A stretch of DNA of 64,000 bases from Rhodospirillales bacterium. Lineage in GTDB: Bacteria > Pseudomonadota > Alphaproteobacteria > Rhodospirillales > Magnetovibrionaceae. The translations under genes and the position numbers were made by a program. Every line of letters starts with the position of its first letter. Position 1 is the first letter of the stretch. The notes under the pieces are model-generated. The model saw only the letters and a list, made by a program, of their open reading frames with translations. It made no database searches and was not told the origin of the DNA. Positions 9,130 through 17,991 of this stretch are shown piece after piece. The stretch is taken from NCBI GenBank assembly GCA_024653965.1, contig JANLGW010000026.1, positions 59,470 to 123,469 on the forward strand. The letters are read 5' to 3'.

Positions 9130-9501
9130 TCATGCCACCGCGACCAATGCCGCGGCAACGGAACGTTCTTCAATCGCCAGCACGTTGTAGGTGCGGCATG
9201 CGGCGGCGCTATCCATCCATTCCAGCACGATGCCATGGGTTTTCAGAGCCTGGCGTAGCGCTTCCGGCGGCAAGGTAAACTCAAGGCCGCAGCCGACCAC
9301 CAAAATTTCCGGGCGATCCTGAGCCTCGATCACGGCCTGCAAGCCGTCTATCGTCAATTCGCCCGACCACGCCTGGGTATGGTCCAGAAAAATAAGAACG
9401 GAGCCGTCATAGGCCTGCCCCGTCACGCGAAAGCCGCCCTCGCCATACGCCTGTACGATTTGGCGACCGGGCGGAACTTTCGGGGTAACGTCTAGGGACA
9501 C
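9130..9501 (-). CDS. Mth938-like (DUF498) domain protein
   Basis: 123 residues, starting at a GTG at 9501 immediately after a GAGGAGG ribosome site. The whole protein is one Mth938/DUF498 domain, with the family features GGFRVTGQAYDGSVLIF near the start, LVVGCGLEF in the middle and a MDSAAACRTYNVLAIEERSVAAAL ending, read in pieces. The human relative NDUFAF3 is a complex I assembly factor. The gene lies 15 bp after secF in the same direction, the common alphaproteobacterial arrangement, and is probably cotranscribed with yajC-secD-secF. The bacterial function is not established. Confidence 0.85.
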   Translation of the reverse strand: MSLDVTPKVPPGRQIVQAYGEGGFRVTGQAYDGSVLIFLDHTQAWSGELTIDGLQAVIEAQDRPEILVVGCGLEFTLPPEALRQALKTHGIVLEWMDSAAACRTYNVLAIEERSVAAALVAVA

Positions 9502-9516
9502 GGCCTCCTCCTCAGC

Positions 9517-10449
9517 TCAAGAGGTCTTCTCGACGGTCTCGTCATCTTCGGCTTGAGCGTTGCGGCGGATGCTCATGTACAGCAGCATCGGCGTCGCCAC
9601 GCACACCGACGAATAGGTGCCGACAAACAAGCCCCAGATCATGGCGAAGGCAAAGTCGCGAATGATCTCACCGCCGAAAATATAGAGCGCCGCCAACGCC
9701 AGCAGCGTGGTCAACGCCGTCATCGAGGTTCGTGACAACGTTTCGTTGACACTCAGATTAAATAAATCGGGCAACGGCATAGTTTTGTATTTGCGCAAAT
9801 TTTCACGCACTCGGTCGAACACCACCACCGTGTCATTAATGGAATAACCGGCAATGGTCAGCAGCGCCGCCACCGTGGTGAGATTGAATTCATGCTGGAT
9901 CAGCGAGAACACCCCGATCGTGGCGATCACGTCGTGGCTTAACGCCACCAGCCCCGCCACACCAAACTGCCACTCAAAGCGGAACCACACGTAGACCATG
10001 ATCGACAGCATGGCCGCCACCGTGGCGTAAATGCCGTCCATCAACAGATCGCCCGACACCTTAGGTCCCACCAGTTCGGTGCGGCGATATTCAACGCCTT
10101 CGCCCAAGGCGGCCTTAACGGATTCAACGGCAGCCACCTGCGCGGCCTCACCCCCATCCTGAGGCTGAATGCGGATCAAGATATCATCAGGCGCGCCGAA
10201 CTCCTGCAACTCGTAAGAGCCTAGGTCGAGGCCTGCCAATTTGTCGCGCATCACGCCGATCTGCCCCGGTTCAGGCATTTTCACTTCGATCATGATGCCG
10301 CCGGTGAAGTCGATGCCGAAATTCAAGCCTTTAGAAAAGACTAAAACAAAAGACGCCAACACTAAAAACACCGACACGGAGAAAAACGCGAGGCGATAAC
10401 CGATGAAATTGAACTTCGGATGATCTGGCATAAGTTTGAGTAAGCGCAT
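9517..10449 (-). CDS. secF: Protein translocase subunit SecF
   Basis: 310 residues from the ATG at 10449. An in-frame GTG at 10470 lies upstream, but a GGGAGG stands at the right distance before 10449. SecF is one half of the SecDF proton-driven accessory that pulls translocating preproteins out of SecYEG. Visible features: first membrane helix, the periplasmic P4-like domain starting at GLNFGIDFTGG, and the C-terminal block of five helices with VALSHDVIATIG and VVFDRVRENLRK. It starts 18 bp inside the end of secD's untranslated tail, consistent with translational coupling. Confidence 0.95.
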   Translation of the reverse strand: MRLLKLMPDHPKFNFIGYRLAFFSVSVFLVLASFVLVFSKGLNFGIDFTGGIMIEVKMPEPGQIGVMRDKLAGLDLGSYELQEFGAPDDILIRIQPQDGGEAAQVAAVESVKAALGEGVEYRRTELVGPKVSGDLLMDGIYATVAAMLSIMVYVWFRFEWQFGVAGLVALSHDVIATIGVFSLIQHEFNLTTVAALLTIAGYSINDTVVVFDRVRENLRKYKTMPLPDLFNLSVNETLSRTSMTALTTLLALAALYIFGGEIIRDFAFAMIWGLFVGTYSSVCVATPMLLYMSIRRNAQAEDDETVEKTS

Positions 10450-10466
10450 GACAGGGTTCCTCCCGT

Positions 10467-12050
10467 TCACAGATTCAAGCTAGACGGGCGTTTCCGGCGC
10501 GCCCACGTCGCCACGATCAGACGCGTCAGCATAACGGCGGAGAACATGGAGGTAACGATGCCGATGGCCAGCGTCACGGCGAAGCCACGCACCGGACCGG
10601 AACCGAATTGATAAAGCAGCAGTGCCGCGAACAACGTCGTCACGTTGCCGTCGACGATGGCGCTAAGCGCCCTGGCGAAACCCGCATCCAAAGAGGACAT
10701 AACGCCGCGGCCCGCTTTGTATTCCTCACGCACGCGCTCGAAGATCAGCACATTGGCGTCTACCGCCATACCCATGGTGAGCACGATGCCCGCGATGCCG
10801 GGCAGGGTCAGCGTAGCGCCGAACAAAGACATTAACGCGATGATAAACACCATGTTGAAAATCAGGGCCACATCCGCAAACACGCCAAGCAACCCGTAAT
10901 ATGCCGCCATGAAGATCACCACGGCCAGGAACCCAACGATGGCGGCGAGCCTACCCGCTTCGATCGAGTCCGCGCCCAAACCGGGGCCAACCGAACGTTC
11001 CTCGAGGATTGTCAAAGGTGCAGGCAACGCGCCAGCGCGCAGCAACAACGACAAATCGTTGGCTTCCGCCACCGAGAAACTGCCGCTGATCTGCCCCGAA
11101 CCGCCTAAGATTGGCTCCCTGATCACAGGGGCAGAGATCACCTTGCCGTCGAGCACAATGGCGAATGGTTTATTGACGTTCTGTTTGGTGACATCGCCAA
11201 AACGCTTCGCACCAACCACATCAAAACGGAAATTCACGATGGGTTGATTGTTCGCCGAATCAAATCCGGGCTGCGCGTCAACCAGCGTATCACCGCTCAC
11301 CATGATGCGCTTTTGCACCAAGTACATGCGCGGCTGGCCCATAACGTCGATTTCATTTTGCGCCGGAAGAAAAACCGTTCCCGGCGGCACACGTCCGGCC
11401 AGGGCTTCGGCCATCGAGGCCTTGTCATCCAACAAATGGAACGACAACTTCGCGGTCTTGCCCAGCAACCGCTTCAAACGCTCAGGACTATCCAAACCCG
11501 GCACCTGCACTAAAATGCGATCATCACCCTGACGCACAATGGTGGGTTCGCGCACGCCGGTTTCATCGATACGGCGGCGCACGATCTCGATGCTTTGTTC
11601 GACAGCTGCCGTACGCCGCTCAATCAACGCCTGCTCGGTCATGGTCATGGTAATCAGGCCGTTATTGCCACGCGCGATCTCAAACCCGGTGTCCAGCTTA
11701 CGGATCAACTCATAAGCCTGTTCCACTTGGTTCACGTCACGAATGGTCACGCTTACGGCATTGCCACTCAGCCCGAGGCCGGTATAACCGATACGGACCT
11801 GCCTGAGTTCGGTGCGAATGGAATCCACCAGCGCTTCAAGGCGCTCCTTGATCACCACGTTCACCTCGACTTCGAGCAACAGGTGCGAGCCGCCCTGCAA
11901 ATCGAGGCCTAAGTTGATCTTCTGCTTGGGCAGGAAGTCAGGCAGGTTTTCCGCGCTTGAGCGATCCAAAAGGTTCGGCGCGACGAACAAAATACCCAAC
12001 GCGCACAGCCCCGCAATCAGGGCCACCTTCCAGGTTTCAAATTTGAGCAT
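10467..12050 (-). CDS. secD: Protein translocase subunit SecD
   Basis: 527 residues. SecD partners SecF in proton-motive-force-driven preprotein translocation. The N-terminal membrane helix is followed by the P1 domain signature LGLDLQGGSHLLLEV, then the periplasmic head, and a C-terminal six-helix membrane block containing MGMAVDANVLIFERVREE, with the conserved Asp/Arg pair of the family. Length matches bacterial SecD. The order yajC-secD-secF is the normal operon order, with 34 bp between yajC and secD. Confidence 0.96.
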   Translation of the reverse strand: MLKFETWKVALIAGLCALGILFVAPNLLDRSSAENLPDFLPKQKINLGLDLQGGSHLLLEVEVNVVIKERLEALVDSIRTELRQVRIGYTGLGLSGNAVSVTIRDVNQVEQAYELIRKLDTGFEIARGNNGLITMTMTEQALIERRTAAVEQSIEIVRRRIDETGVREPTIVRQGDDRILVQVPGLDSPERLKRLLGKTAKLSFHLLDDKASMAEALAGRVPPGTVFLPAQNEIDVMGQPRMYLVQKRIMVSGDTLVDAQPGFDSANNQPIVNFRFDVVGAKRFGDVTKQNVNKPFAIVLDGKVISAPVIREPILGGSGQISGSFSVAEANDLSLLLRAGALPAPLTILEERSVGPGLGADSIEAGRLAAIVGFLAVVIFMAAYYGLLGVFADVALIFNMVFIIALMSLFGATLTLPGIAGIVLTMGMAVDANVLIFERVREEYKAGRGVMSSLDAGFARALSAIVDGNVTTLFAALLLYQFGSGPVRGFAVTLAIGIVTSMFSAVMLTRLIVATWARRKRPSSLNL

Positions 12051-12084
12051 TCGGCTATCCTTAGGCCTTAGTGAAGGGAGAGAC

Positions 12085-12516
12085 TCAGTTGCCCAACAGC
12101 TTCTTCAGGCCACTGACGGCACCCTTGGCGCCTTTGTCTTCGCCACTGTCATCGGTTTTGGCGTCACCGTCATCGGGCTTGTCCGCTTTGTCGGCGGGTT
12201 CGGTTTTGGCAACCACGCCCGACACCATGGCGCGATCCACGCGCACCTTTACGCCGTCAGCGATTTCGACTTGCAGTTCACCATCGTTGACCACTTTGGT
12301 GACAACGCCAAAAATGCCGCCGCCCGTGACGATACGATCCCCGCGACGAATGGTGCTGAGCATTTCCTTATGCATTTTCATCTTTTTCTGCTGAGGGCGG
12401 ATCAACAGGAAGTAAAAAACCACGAAGATCAACAGCAACGGCAACAGCTGGGTGACGAGGTCCCCGCCGGAGGCAGCACCGGCAGCGGTTTGGGCATAGG
12501 CAGGCGAAATCAACAT
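12085..12516 (-). CDS. yajC: Preprotein translocase subunit YajC
   Basis: 143 residues from the ATG at 12516, supported by GAGGAG 8 bases upstream; an earlier in-frame start at 12567 lacks support. One membrane helix (LLPLLLIFVVFYFLLIRPQ) is followed by the typical KKMKMHKEMLSTIRRGDRIVTGGG, which starts the small cytoplasmic domain. The C-terminal 35 residues are a charged Asp/Lys tail longer than in E. coli. YajC binds SecDF in the holo-translocon. First gene of the sec operon. Confidence 0.95.
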   Translation of the reverse strand: MLISPAYAQTAAGAASGGDLVTQLLPLLLIFVVFYFLLIRPQQKKMKMHKEMLSTIRRGDRIVTGGGIFGVVTKVVNDGELQVEIADGVKVRVDRAMVSGVVAKTEPADKADKPDDGDAKTDDSGEDKGAKGAVSGLKKLLGN

Positions 12517-12686
12517 GGGTACTCTCCTCAGGGCCCCCAGGATATTCCCTAGGGCCAGCAAGTTCAAAGACAGGCGGAATATAGCCTCTGAGCGCGAAGA
12601 TGCAAATGTACAATGACCTTTTTATGACCAAGAATGGCTTAAAGGCGCATTGACGACCCCATCTTGCCCCTTTACCGTCCAAAATC

Positions 12687-13538
12687 ATGGCAGATCAGGA
12701 TTTAACACCTCTTTTGGAACGCATCGCAAGCGCGCTGGAGCGCTTGGCGCCTAAACACGGCGACGGCCATAACCTAGGTGCCGCCGACGCATTTGTCTGG
12801 CAGGCAGCGGGCGAAAAGCTTATCCCCGTGCCCCGCGTCAATCGTGTCGAGTTCAATCTGCTCAAGGGCATTGAACGCCAAGCCGAGATCCTGCTCGCCA
12901 ACACCCACCAATTCGCGGCGGGTTGCGCCGCCAATAACGCGTTGCTGTGGGGAGCGCGGGGCACCGGCAAAAGTTCGCTGGTTAAAGCGGTGCATGCCAA
13001 AATCAATGCCCGATCCCCCGGCGCGTTGGTGCTGGTGGAAATCCACCGTGAAGACATTCCGACCCTGCCCCGACTGCTCGACATCCTCAAAGATACGGCG
13101 CGGCGTTGTGTACTGTTTTGCGATGATCTTTCGTTCGATCCCGATGACGCATCGTACAAATCGCTCAAGGCCGTACTCGAAGGCGGCATCGAAGGACGAC
13201 CGGAAAACGTTCTGTTCTACGCCACCTCCAACCGACGCCATCTGATGGCGCGCGATATGATCGACAACGAACGCTCGACCGCCATCAACCCCGGCGAAGC
13301 GGTAGAAGAAAAAGTCTCGTTATCGGATCGTTTCGGTTTGTGGCTGGGTTTTCACAACCTAGATCAGGAAACCTATTTCCAAATCGTGGAAAACTACGCC
13401 CAGCATTACGGCCTAAACGTCCCCGACATCCGTGCCCAAGCGCTCGAGTGGTCGATGACCCGCGGAGCGCGTTCGGGCCGCGTAGCATGGCAATTCATCC
13501 AAGATTTGGCCGGCAAACAGGGTAAAAGCCTGTCTTAA
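12687..13538 (+). CDS. AAA-type ATPase, DUF815 family
   Basis: 283 residues. The P-loop is GARGTGKSS at about residue 90, and Walker B is CVLFCDDLSF at about 145. A sensor-1 region with FYATSNRRHLM follows, then the family ending with the winged or helical lid. DUF815 proteins are conserved single-copy ATPases in proteobacteria with no firm function. It is divergent from yajC with a 170 bp promoter region between, and nothing follows it in the same unit. Confidence 0.85.
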   Translation: MADQDLTPLLERIASALERLAPKHGDGHNLGAADAFVWQAAGEKLIPVPRVNRVEFNLLKGIERQAEILLANTHQFAAGCAANNALLWGARGTGKSSLVKAVHAKINARSPGALVLVEIHREDIPTLPRLLDILKDTARRCVLFCDDLSFDPDDASYKSLKAVLEGGIEGRPENVLFYATSNRRHLMARDMIDNERSTAINPGEAVEEKVSLSDRFGLWLGFHNLDQETYFQIVENYAQHYGLNVPDIRAQALEWSMTRGARSGRVAWQFIQDLAGKQGKSLS

Positions 13539-13843
13539 GCCGCATCGTCTCCTTTTTTTACCTAATGGCCTGTTTGCGTTCGCCAATCCCCCCTTTACGA
13601 CCTGCATCAAACGCAACCGTCACGCTAGATTTCAGGTGCGCCAAACACGCTGTTCAGAGTAATTCATTGACTTTAGGGGCGTTTACACCCCTTATGGTCC
13701 ACACGTGTTACATTTGTTTTGTGTTACTGGAACAGCCGGTACGCCGATTAGCTTCGTTTTCCCCTAACAATGTGAGCGTTTGACTAACCGGATCTTCACA
13801 ACCTGTGAGGCCGGAAACAACTCTACTTGTTTAGGAAACGACA
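13539..13843. other. Gene-free leader region upstream of the cold-shock gene
   Basis: 305 bp without a supportable gene. The stretch close to 13820 is the immediate 5' leader of the cold-shock gene. Long structured leaders are typical of cold-inducible csp genes, but I could not fold it or fix a promoter with confidence. Confidence 0.4.
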
Positions 13844-14053
13844 ATGACGACTGGTACCGTAAAATTTTTCAACATGTCCAAGGGCTTTGGTTTTATCGAA
13901 CCTGAAGATGGCTCCAAGGATGCATTCGTTCACATTTCGGCCGTTGAACGCGCCGGCTTGGGTTCTCTCAATGAAGGTCAGAAGGTCTCTTACGAACTTC
14001 AGACCGGTCAGAACGGCAAAGCTTCCGCCGAGAACCTGAAGCTCGTCGGCTAA
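13844..14053 (+). CDS. Cold-shock protein (CspA family)
   Basis: 69 residues, a complete five-stranded OB fold that binds single-stranded nucleic acid and melts RNA structure. Both RNP motifs are present in variant form: KGFGFIEP (RNP1, KGFGFI) and DAFVHISAV (RNP2, VFVH-like). Starts with [15 protein letters not shown], as usual. Monocistronic, with a long leader upstream and a terminator 25 bp after the stop. Which csp paralogue it is cannot be told. Confidence 0.95.
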   Translation: MTTGTVKFFNMSKGFGFIEPEDGSKDAFVHISAVERAGLGSLNEGQKVSYELQTGQNGKASAENLKLVG

Positions 14054-14074
14054 TCCGCTGAAATAGAGCATTGA

Positions 14075-14106
14075 GAAAGGCCCGCACACGCGGGCCTTTC
14101 TTTTTC
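14075..14106 (+). terminator. Rho-independent terminator of the cold-shock gene
   Basis: Perfect stem AAAGGCCCGC / GCGGGCCTTT with an ACAC loop, followed by CTTTTTC. Confidence 0.93.
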
Positions 14107-14116
14107 TATATACCGC

Positions 14117-14138
14117 CTAGAGTGCGATCCGACCCTAG
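14117..14138. repeat. Mini-copy of the three-hairpin repeat (both ends fused)
   Basis: 22 bp reading CTAGAGTGCGATC then CGACCCTAG. The first part is the outer end of one side of the repeat found at 37003, 49066 and 53283, and the second is the outer end of the other side, with the whole 110 bp interior missing. It lies between the csp terminator and the next small gene. Confidence 0.65.
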
Positions 14139-14168
14139 CCGCACCATAACAAAAGCCGAGGGAACCCC

Positions 14169-14345
14169 ATGGCCAGAAAACCCAATTATGATTTTGAACG
14201 CCGAGAACGCGACCGCCTGAAAGCCGAAAAAAAGGCCCAGCGCGCAGCCGCAAAAACGGATTCCCGAAATCCGGAAGCTGACTTAGACGATCAGGGCGAA
14301 ACCTCAGACGCTGAACCCACGCCCTCGGACCCGCAAAACCTTTAG
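14169..14345 (+). CDS. Small charged hypothetical protein
   Basis: 58 residues, beginning MARKPNYDFERRERDRLKAE and turning from a strongly basic first half (Arg/Lys-rich, probably helical) to an acidic second half rich in Asp/Glu/Pro. There is no membrane segment or signal peptide. A weak GAGGGAACC lies just before the ATG. Proteins with this N-terminus are, as far as I recall, common small hypotheticals in alphaproteobacteria; I do not know a function. It ends 24 bp from the convergent stop of the channel gene. Confidence 0.6.
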   Translation: MARKPNYDFERRERDRLKAEKKAQRAAAKTDSRNPEADLDDQGETSDAEPTPSDPQNL

Positions 14346-14368
14346 AATTCGGCATAGGAAGCGGGAAG

Positions 14369-15526
14369 TTACGTCCCGCCCTCCCCACTTTCGGCTTGTC
14401 CTTGTCCCATGCGCCGCCGCGCCTCTTCATGCACAGCAAGCGACAGGTCGGGCCGACGCGAGGCTATATCGCGAAAGTCGGCGATGTCCAACGCAAGTAA
14501 CAAGGTCTCCTTCGTCGCCCTCGTCGTGGCCGAACGGCACGCGCCAGTGATTAAAGACATCTCACCGAAAAATTCGCCGGCGCTGAGCACCAGAGGGGCG
14601 GTTGGCATTTGAACTTCAATTTCACCGTAAACGATGAAATACATGCAGTCGCCGCGATCCCCGCGATAGAAGACCGCGCTGCCGTCGCTAACGTCGCGGT
14701 GCTTGAGCACCCGAGAAATGTCGGCGATGGTTTCCGCGCTTAGGTTCTGAAACAGCGGTACCTTGGTGAGCATGTCCCAGGTGCGCAAGAAAGAGCGCCG
14801 CCGCACCTCGCCCGCGAAGGCGTTGGCGAGGATACCGGCCCACAAGGCGAACACCCCAATACCACACACCATGACCACGCCGCTGATCATACGTCCAAGC
14901 GATGTCACTGGCGTCACGTCGCCGTAGCCAGTGGTGGTCAACGTCACGATGGCCCACCACAAGGCGTCGGGAATGGAGCCAAACTTATCCGGCTGCACAT
15001 CTTGTTCCAGAGCATGAAGAAGCGTACCCGCCGACAAAAGCACGATGATGAAAGCGACGAACACGCTGAGCAATGGCTCCCACGCCTGTTGGAACACTCG
15101 CAACAGCGTGCTCCAACCGGGGGTGTAGCGGAGCAGCTTGAGTATCCACAGAATACCGAACAGATAAGCCCCGCTGGAATGCGCTCCCAAAATCACAATG
15201 CCGGCGGCGGGCAGGACAGCGATCAGATCAATCATCCCCATGGTCGAACGGGCATAGATCACGCGCGTCTGCCAATGCGGATTTAGCTCGCGGCCAGGCT
15301 CGAACGGTGCCACATACAAGCGCGCCGCATATTCGGCGGTGAAAAACAGCGCGGCAAAGGAAAAGCAAAACCAAAACACACCCTCAAAAAACCGATGGAG
15401 GTTCGGCACCGTCACCGCGATCACGCCGACGACCCCGACAATCGTAATGGTGAGATAGGCGGCGCGAAACAGGCGCGCCCAGCGCTTGCGGATTTTAGGC
15501 TGCATGGTCTCGTGGACGGCCTGCAT
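14369..15526 (-). CDS. Cyclic-nucleotide-gated potassium channel
   Basis: About 385 residues with six membrane helices, a pore loop and a cytoplasmic cyclic-nucleotide-binding domain. The selectivity filter is TLTTTGYGDVTPV, the standard K+ filter. The CNB domain follows (FQNLSAETIADISRVL...) and its phosphate cassette FFGEMSLITGACRSATTRA keeps the Glu and Arg that hold the cyclic nucleotide phosphate, so it should bind cAMP or cGMP, like the MlotiK1 channel. The start is uncertain: ATG at 15526 or TTG at 15538, the latter better spaced from GAGGG at the end of the upstream peptidase gene. It is the last gene of the serS-surE-pcm-M23 run. Confidence 0.88.
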   Translation of the reverse strand: MQAVHETMQPKIRKRWARLFRAAYLTITIVGVVGVIAVTVPNLHRFFEGVFWFCFSFAALFFTAEYAARLYVAPFEPGRELNPHWQTRVIYARSTMGMIDLIAVLPAAGIVILGAHSSGAYLFGILWILKLLRYTPGWSTLLRVFQQAWEPLLSVFVAFIIVLLSAGTLLHALEQDVQPDKFGSIPDALWWAIVTLTTTGYGDVTPVTSLGRMISGVVMVCGIGVFALWAGILANAFAGEVRRRSFLRTWDMLTKVPLFQNLSAETIADISRVLKHRDVSDGSAVFYRGDRGDCMYFIVYGEIEVQMPTAPLVLSAGEFFGEMSLITGACRSATTRATKETLLLALDIADFRDIASRRPDLSLAVHEEARRRMGQGQAESGEGGT

Positions 15527-15548
15527 ATCTATATTCAAGATATTTCCC

Positions 15549-16514
15549 TCACATGTACTTGGACGGGTCGACGGCGTCAGACCCCTTGCGCAGTTCAAAA
15601 TGCAACTGCGGGCTCGCAACCGAACCGGTCGAACCCGCCTTCGAAATCACCTGACCGCGCGACACACGATCACCCCGTTTAACCAGCAATTGGTCGTTGT
15701 GGGCATAGGCCGTCACCCAACCGCCATCGTGTTTGAGCAACAGCAAATTACCGAAACCGCGAATTTCATTTCCCGCATACGCGACCACGCCGTTTTCGGC
15801 GGCCTTGACCTCCGTTCCGCGCGGAACTTCGATGTTGATGCCGTCGTTGTGCAGCCCCTTTTCTTTCGGTCCATAGGCTGAAATCACCCTGCCCCGCACC
15901 GGCCACGCGAACGTGCCCGCACGCTTGGGCGGTTCCGGCACATCCGCCTTATTGGCGGGCTGTGTCGGCGCGGGGCGCGTCGGCGTCACCGTCATCGTTT
16001 GCGAAGGCGGCTCAGCCGTCATCGGCGAAGGCGCAGGACTCGGCGGCGCACTGGCCACCTGCACGTTGGCGGTGGTGCGGGGAATACGCAATTTTTGTCC
16101 GGGGTAAATGGTATACGGCGCGCGAATGCCATTGATGCGCGCGATGGAAAATCCATCCACGCCATAACGCTTGCCGATGGACGCCAAAAACTCCCCGCTG
16201 CGCACCACATGCAATTGCCCCGGCGGCAGTTTAAGCCGTTGCCCGACGTTAAGCGCATAAGGCGGGCGCAGATTGTTGGCGTCGATAATGTCGCGCGGCG
16301 ACAGGCGATGACGGCGCGCGATAGAATAAAGAGTGTCGCCACGCCCGACCGTTACTGCGGTCGCGTTGATGAAGGCGTCAATATCCGAAGGCGCGTGAGA
16401 AGTCTGAGGCCCCGAGCGTGTAGAGGGGAACTCCGCCCAGCCGCACGCCGACACCGCCAATACGGCGGCCAGCGCGACAATCCTTTTAAACACGGATGCC
16501 CAATCGTAGCTCAT
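15549..16514 (-). CDS. NlpD-like lipoprotein: two LysM domains plus M23 peptidase fold
   Basis: About 321 residues. A short signal sequence ends in the lipobox VSAC (Cys near residue 24), predicting a lipoprotein. Two LysM motifs follow (GDTLYSIARRHRLSPRDI and GEFLASIGKRYGVDGFSI), each about 45 residues, which bind peptidoglycan. After a Pro/Thr linker comes an M23 (LytM) domain with HNDGINIEVPRGTEVKAAE and QLHFELRKG; whether all zinc ligands remain needs an alignment, since NlpD proteins are often inactive amidase activators. The start is 16514, or 16547 if a GAGGA site upstream is used. The position after pcm matches the surE-pcm-nlpD order of other proteobacteria. Confidence 0.88.
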   Translation of the reverse strand: MSYDWASVFKRIVALAAVLAVSACGWAEFPSTRSGPQTSHAPSDIDAFINATAVTVGRGDTLYSIARRHRLSPRDIIDANNLRPPYALNVGQRLKLPPGQLHVVRSGEFLASIGKRYGVDGFSIARINGIRAPYTIYPGQKLRIPRTTANVQVASAPPSPAPSPMTAEPPSQTMTVTPTRPAPTQPANKADVPEPPKRAGTFAWPVRGRVISAYGPKEKGLHNDGINIEVPRGTEVKAAENGVVAYAGNEIRGFGNLLLLKHDGGWVTAYAHNDQLLVKRGDRVSRGQVISKAGSTGSVASPQLHFELRKGSDAVDPSKYM

Positions 16515-16561
16515 GGGAACGATTATGGCTGGAGCACGCCCGTCCATCAATGGTCCGTTCC

Positions 16562-17212
16562 TCAATGTTCAAGCGCCTCGCCTTCGACAAACGGCACAAA
16601 GCGCACCCAGCCGAGATCGCTGATTTTCGTGCCCTCGTCGGTACGCACCACCTTAACCAGACGCTGGTCATGCTGATCATCGCCGATGGGCACCACCATG
16701 ATGCCGCCGATGGCCAACTGCTCCACCAATACCGGCGGGATATCGATGGCCGCCGCCGTAACGATAATGCGGTCGAAAGGCGCTTGCTCCGGCCAGCCCT
16801 TGGAACCGTCGCCGAAGCGCGTGGTGATGTTGGGAATGCGCAGGTGTTTGAAGCGTTCCTCAGCCGCCACCAGCAGCCCCTTATGGCGCTCGATGGTATA
16901 CAGCCGCCGACACAACGGCGCCAACACGGCGGCTTGATAACCCGAACCGGTGCCGATCTCCAACACCTTGCAGCGATCGTTCAGCTCCAACGACTGAGTC
17001 ATCAACGCCACCACGTGGGGCTGGCTGACGGTCTGATGATAGCCGATCGGCAATGCCAGATTTTCATACGCCCGCGCCTGAAAGGCCTGAGGCACAAACA
17101 GATCACGCGGCAGACGCTCCATCACATGGATCAACTTGTCATCGGTGATGCCGTTCTGGCGCAGTTCCAACACCAACTGCATCGCGCGTGGATCGCGGAG
17201 TTCGCCGTTCAT
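16562..17212 (-). CDS. pcm: Protein-L-isoaspartate O-methyltransferase
   Basis: 216 residues. Methylates the abnormal isoaspartyl carboxyl of damaged proteins using SAM, starting their repair. The SAM-binding motif I is VLEIGTGSGYQAAVLAPL and the pre-motif NLALPIGYHQTVSQPHVVALM carries the conserved substrate-site block; DRIIVTAAAIDIPPVLVEQL is the post-motif region. The gene overlaps surE by 4 bp and its stop overlaps a possible TTG of the M23 gene, so the run is translationally coupled. Confidence 0.96.
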   Translation of the reverse strand: MNGELRDPRAMQLVLELRQNGITDDKLIHVMERLPRDLFVPQAFQARAYENLALPIGYHQTVSQPHVVALMTQSLELNDRCKVLEIGTGSGYQAAVLAPLCRRLYTIERHKGLLVAAEERFKHLRIPNITTRFGDGSKGWPEQAPFDRIIVTAAAIDIPPVLVEQLAIGGIMVVPIGDDQHDQRLVKVVRTDEGTKISDLGWVRFVPFVEGEALEH

Positions 17213-17991
17213 GGGAACACCTCTTTAAGGCGCTTGGCCATGCCCGCGTGATGCAGGTCCATCGAGATCGGCGCGACGGACACCGCGCCCCGCCCCACCG
17301 CTTCCAAGTCGGTGCCGGGGCGCGAAACGTCTTCGTCGCGCTGCGAGCCGATCCAGAAATAAGCTTTACCCTTGGGGTCGCGCCCTTCCAGCAATTCACA
17401 GCCGATTTTACGCCGACCCTGGCGCGTGCTTTCGATGCCCACCACCTCGCCCACCGGACAATTGGGAATGTTGACATTGACTAAAACGCCCTGAGGAAAC
17501 GACACGCCCGCCAAATGCCGTAAAACTTTTTCGACGTAAGTTTCCGCCGTCGCCCAATGCGCCGTCGCACCATCGGATGAGGTCAGCGAAAACGCCACCG
17601 AAGGAATGCCCAACAGCGTGCCTTCCATGGCCGCCGCCACGGTGCCGCTATAGGTTATGTCTTCGCCTAAGTTTCCGCCGCGATTGACGCCGGAGACAAC
17701 CAAGTCGGGGCGATACTTTTTCATCACGTGCTGCACGCCCAACATCACCGCATCGGTGGGCGTGCCGTTGATGGCGAATTTGCGGGCACTGATTTTGCGA
17801 ATGCGCAACGGCATGCGCAGGGTGAGCGAATGGCTGGCCGCGCTTTGCTCGCTTTCCGGGGCCACCACCCACACCTCGCCCGCAATGCGTTTGAGTGCGC
17901 GTTCCAAGACCTTGATGCCCGGCGCGTTCACGCCGTCATCGTTGGAGATCAACACCCGCGCGCGGGCAAGGTCGGGTATGCGATCACGCAT
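17209..17991 (-). CDS. surE: 5'-nucleotidase SurE
   Basis: 260 residues from the ATG at 17991, which overlaps the serS stop by 8 bp and has AGGAGG about 12 bases upstream; longer frames reading into serS are artefacts. SurE is a metal-dependent nucleoside monophosphate phosphatase linked to stationary-phase survival. The N-terminal [12 protein letters not shown] carries the Asp-Asp metal ligands, with Ser in [12 protein letters not shown] and Asn in [20 protein letters not shown] completing the site. It is in the classical surE-pcm pairing. Confidence 0.95.
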   Translation of the reverse strand: MRDRIPDLARARVLISNDDGVNAPGIKVLERALKRIAGEVWVVAPESEQSAASHSLTLRMPLRIRKISARKFAINGTPTDAVMLGVQHVMKKYRPDLVVSGVNRGGNLGEDITYSGTVAAAMEGTLLGIPSVAFSLTSSDGATAHWATAETYVEKVLRHLAGVSFPQGVLVNVNIPNCPVGEVVGIESTRQGRRKIGCELLEGRDPKGKAYFWIGSQRDEDVSRPGTDLEAVGRGAVSVAPISMDLHHAGMAKRLKEVFP

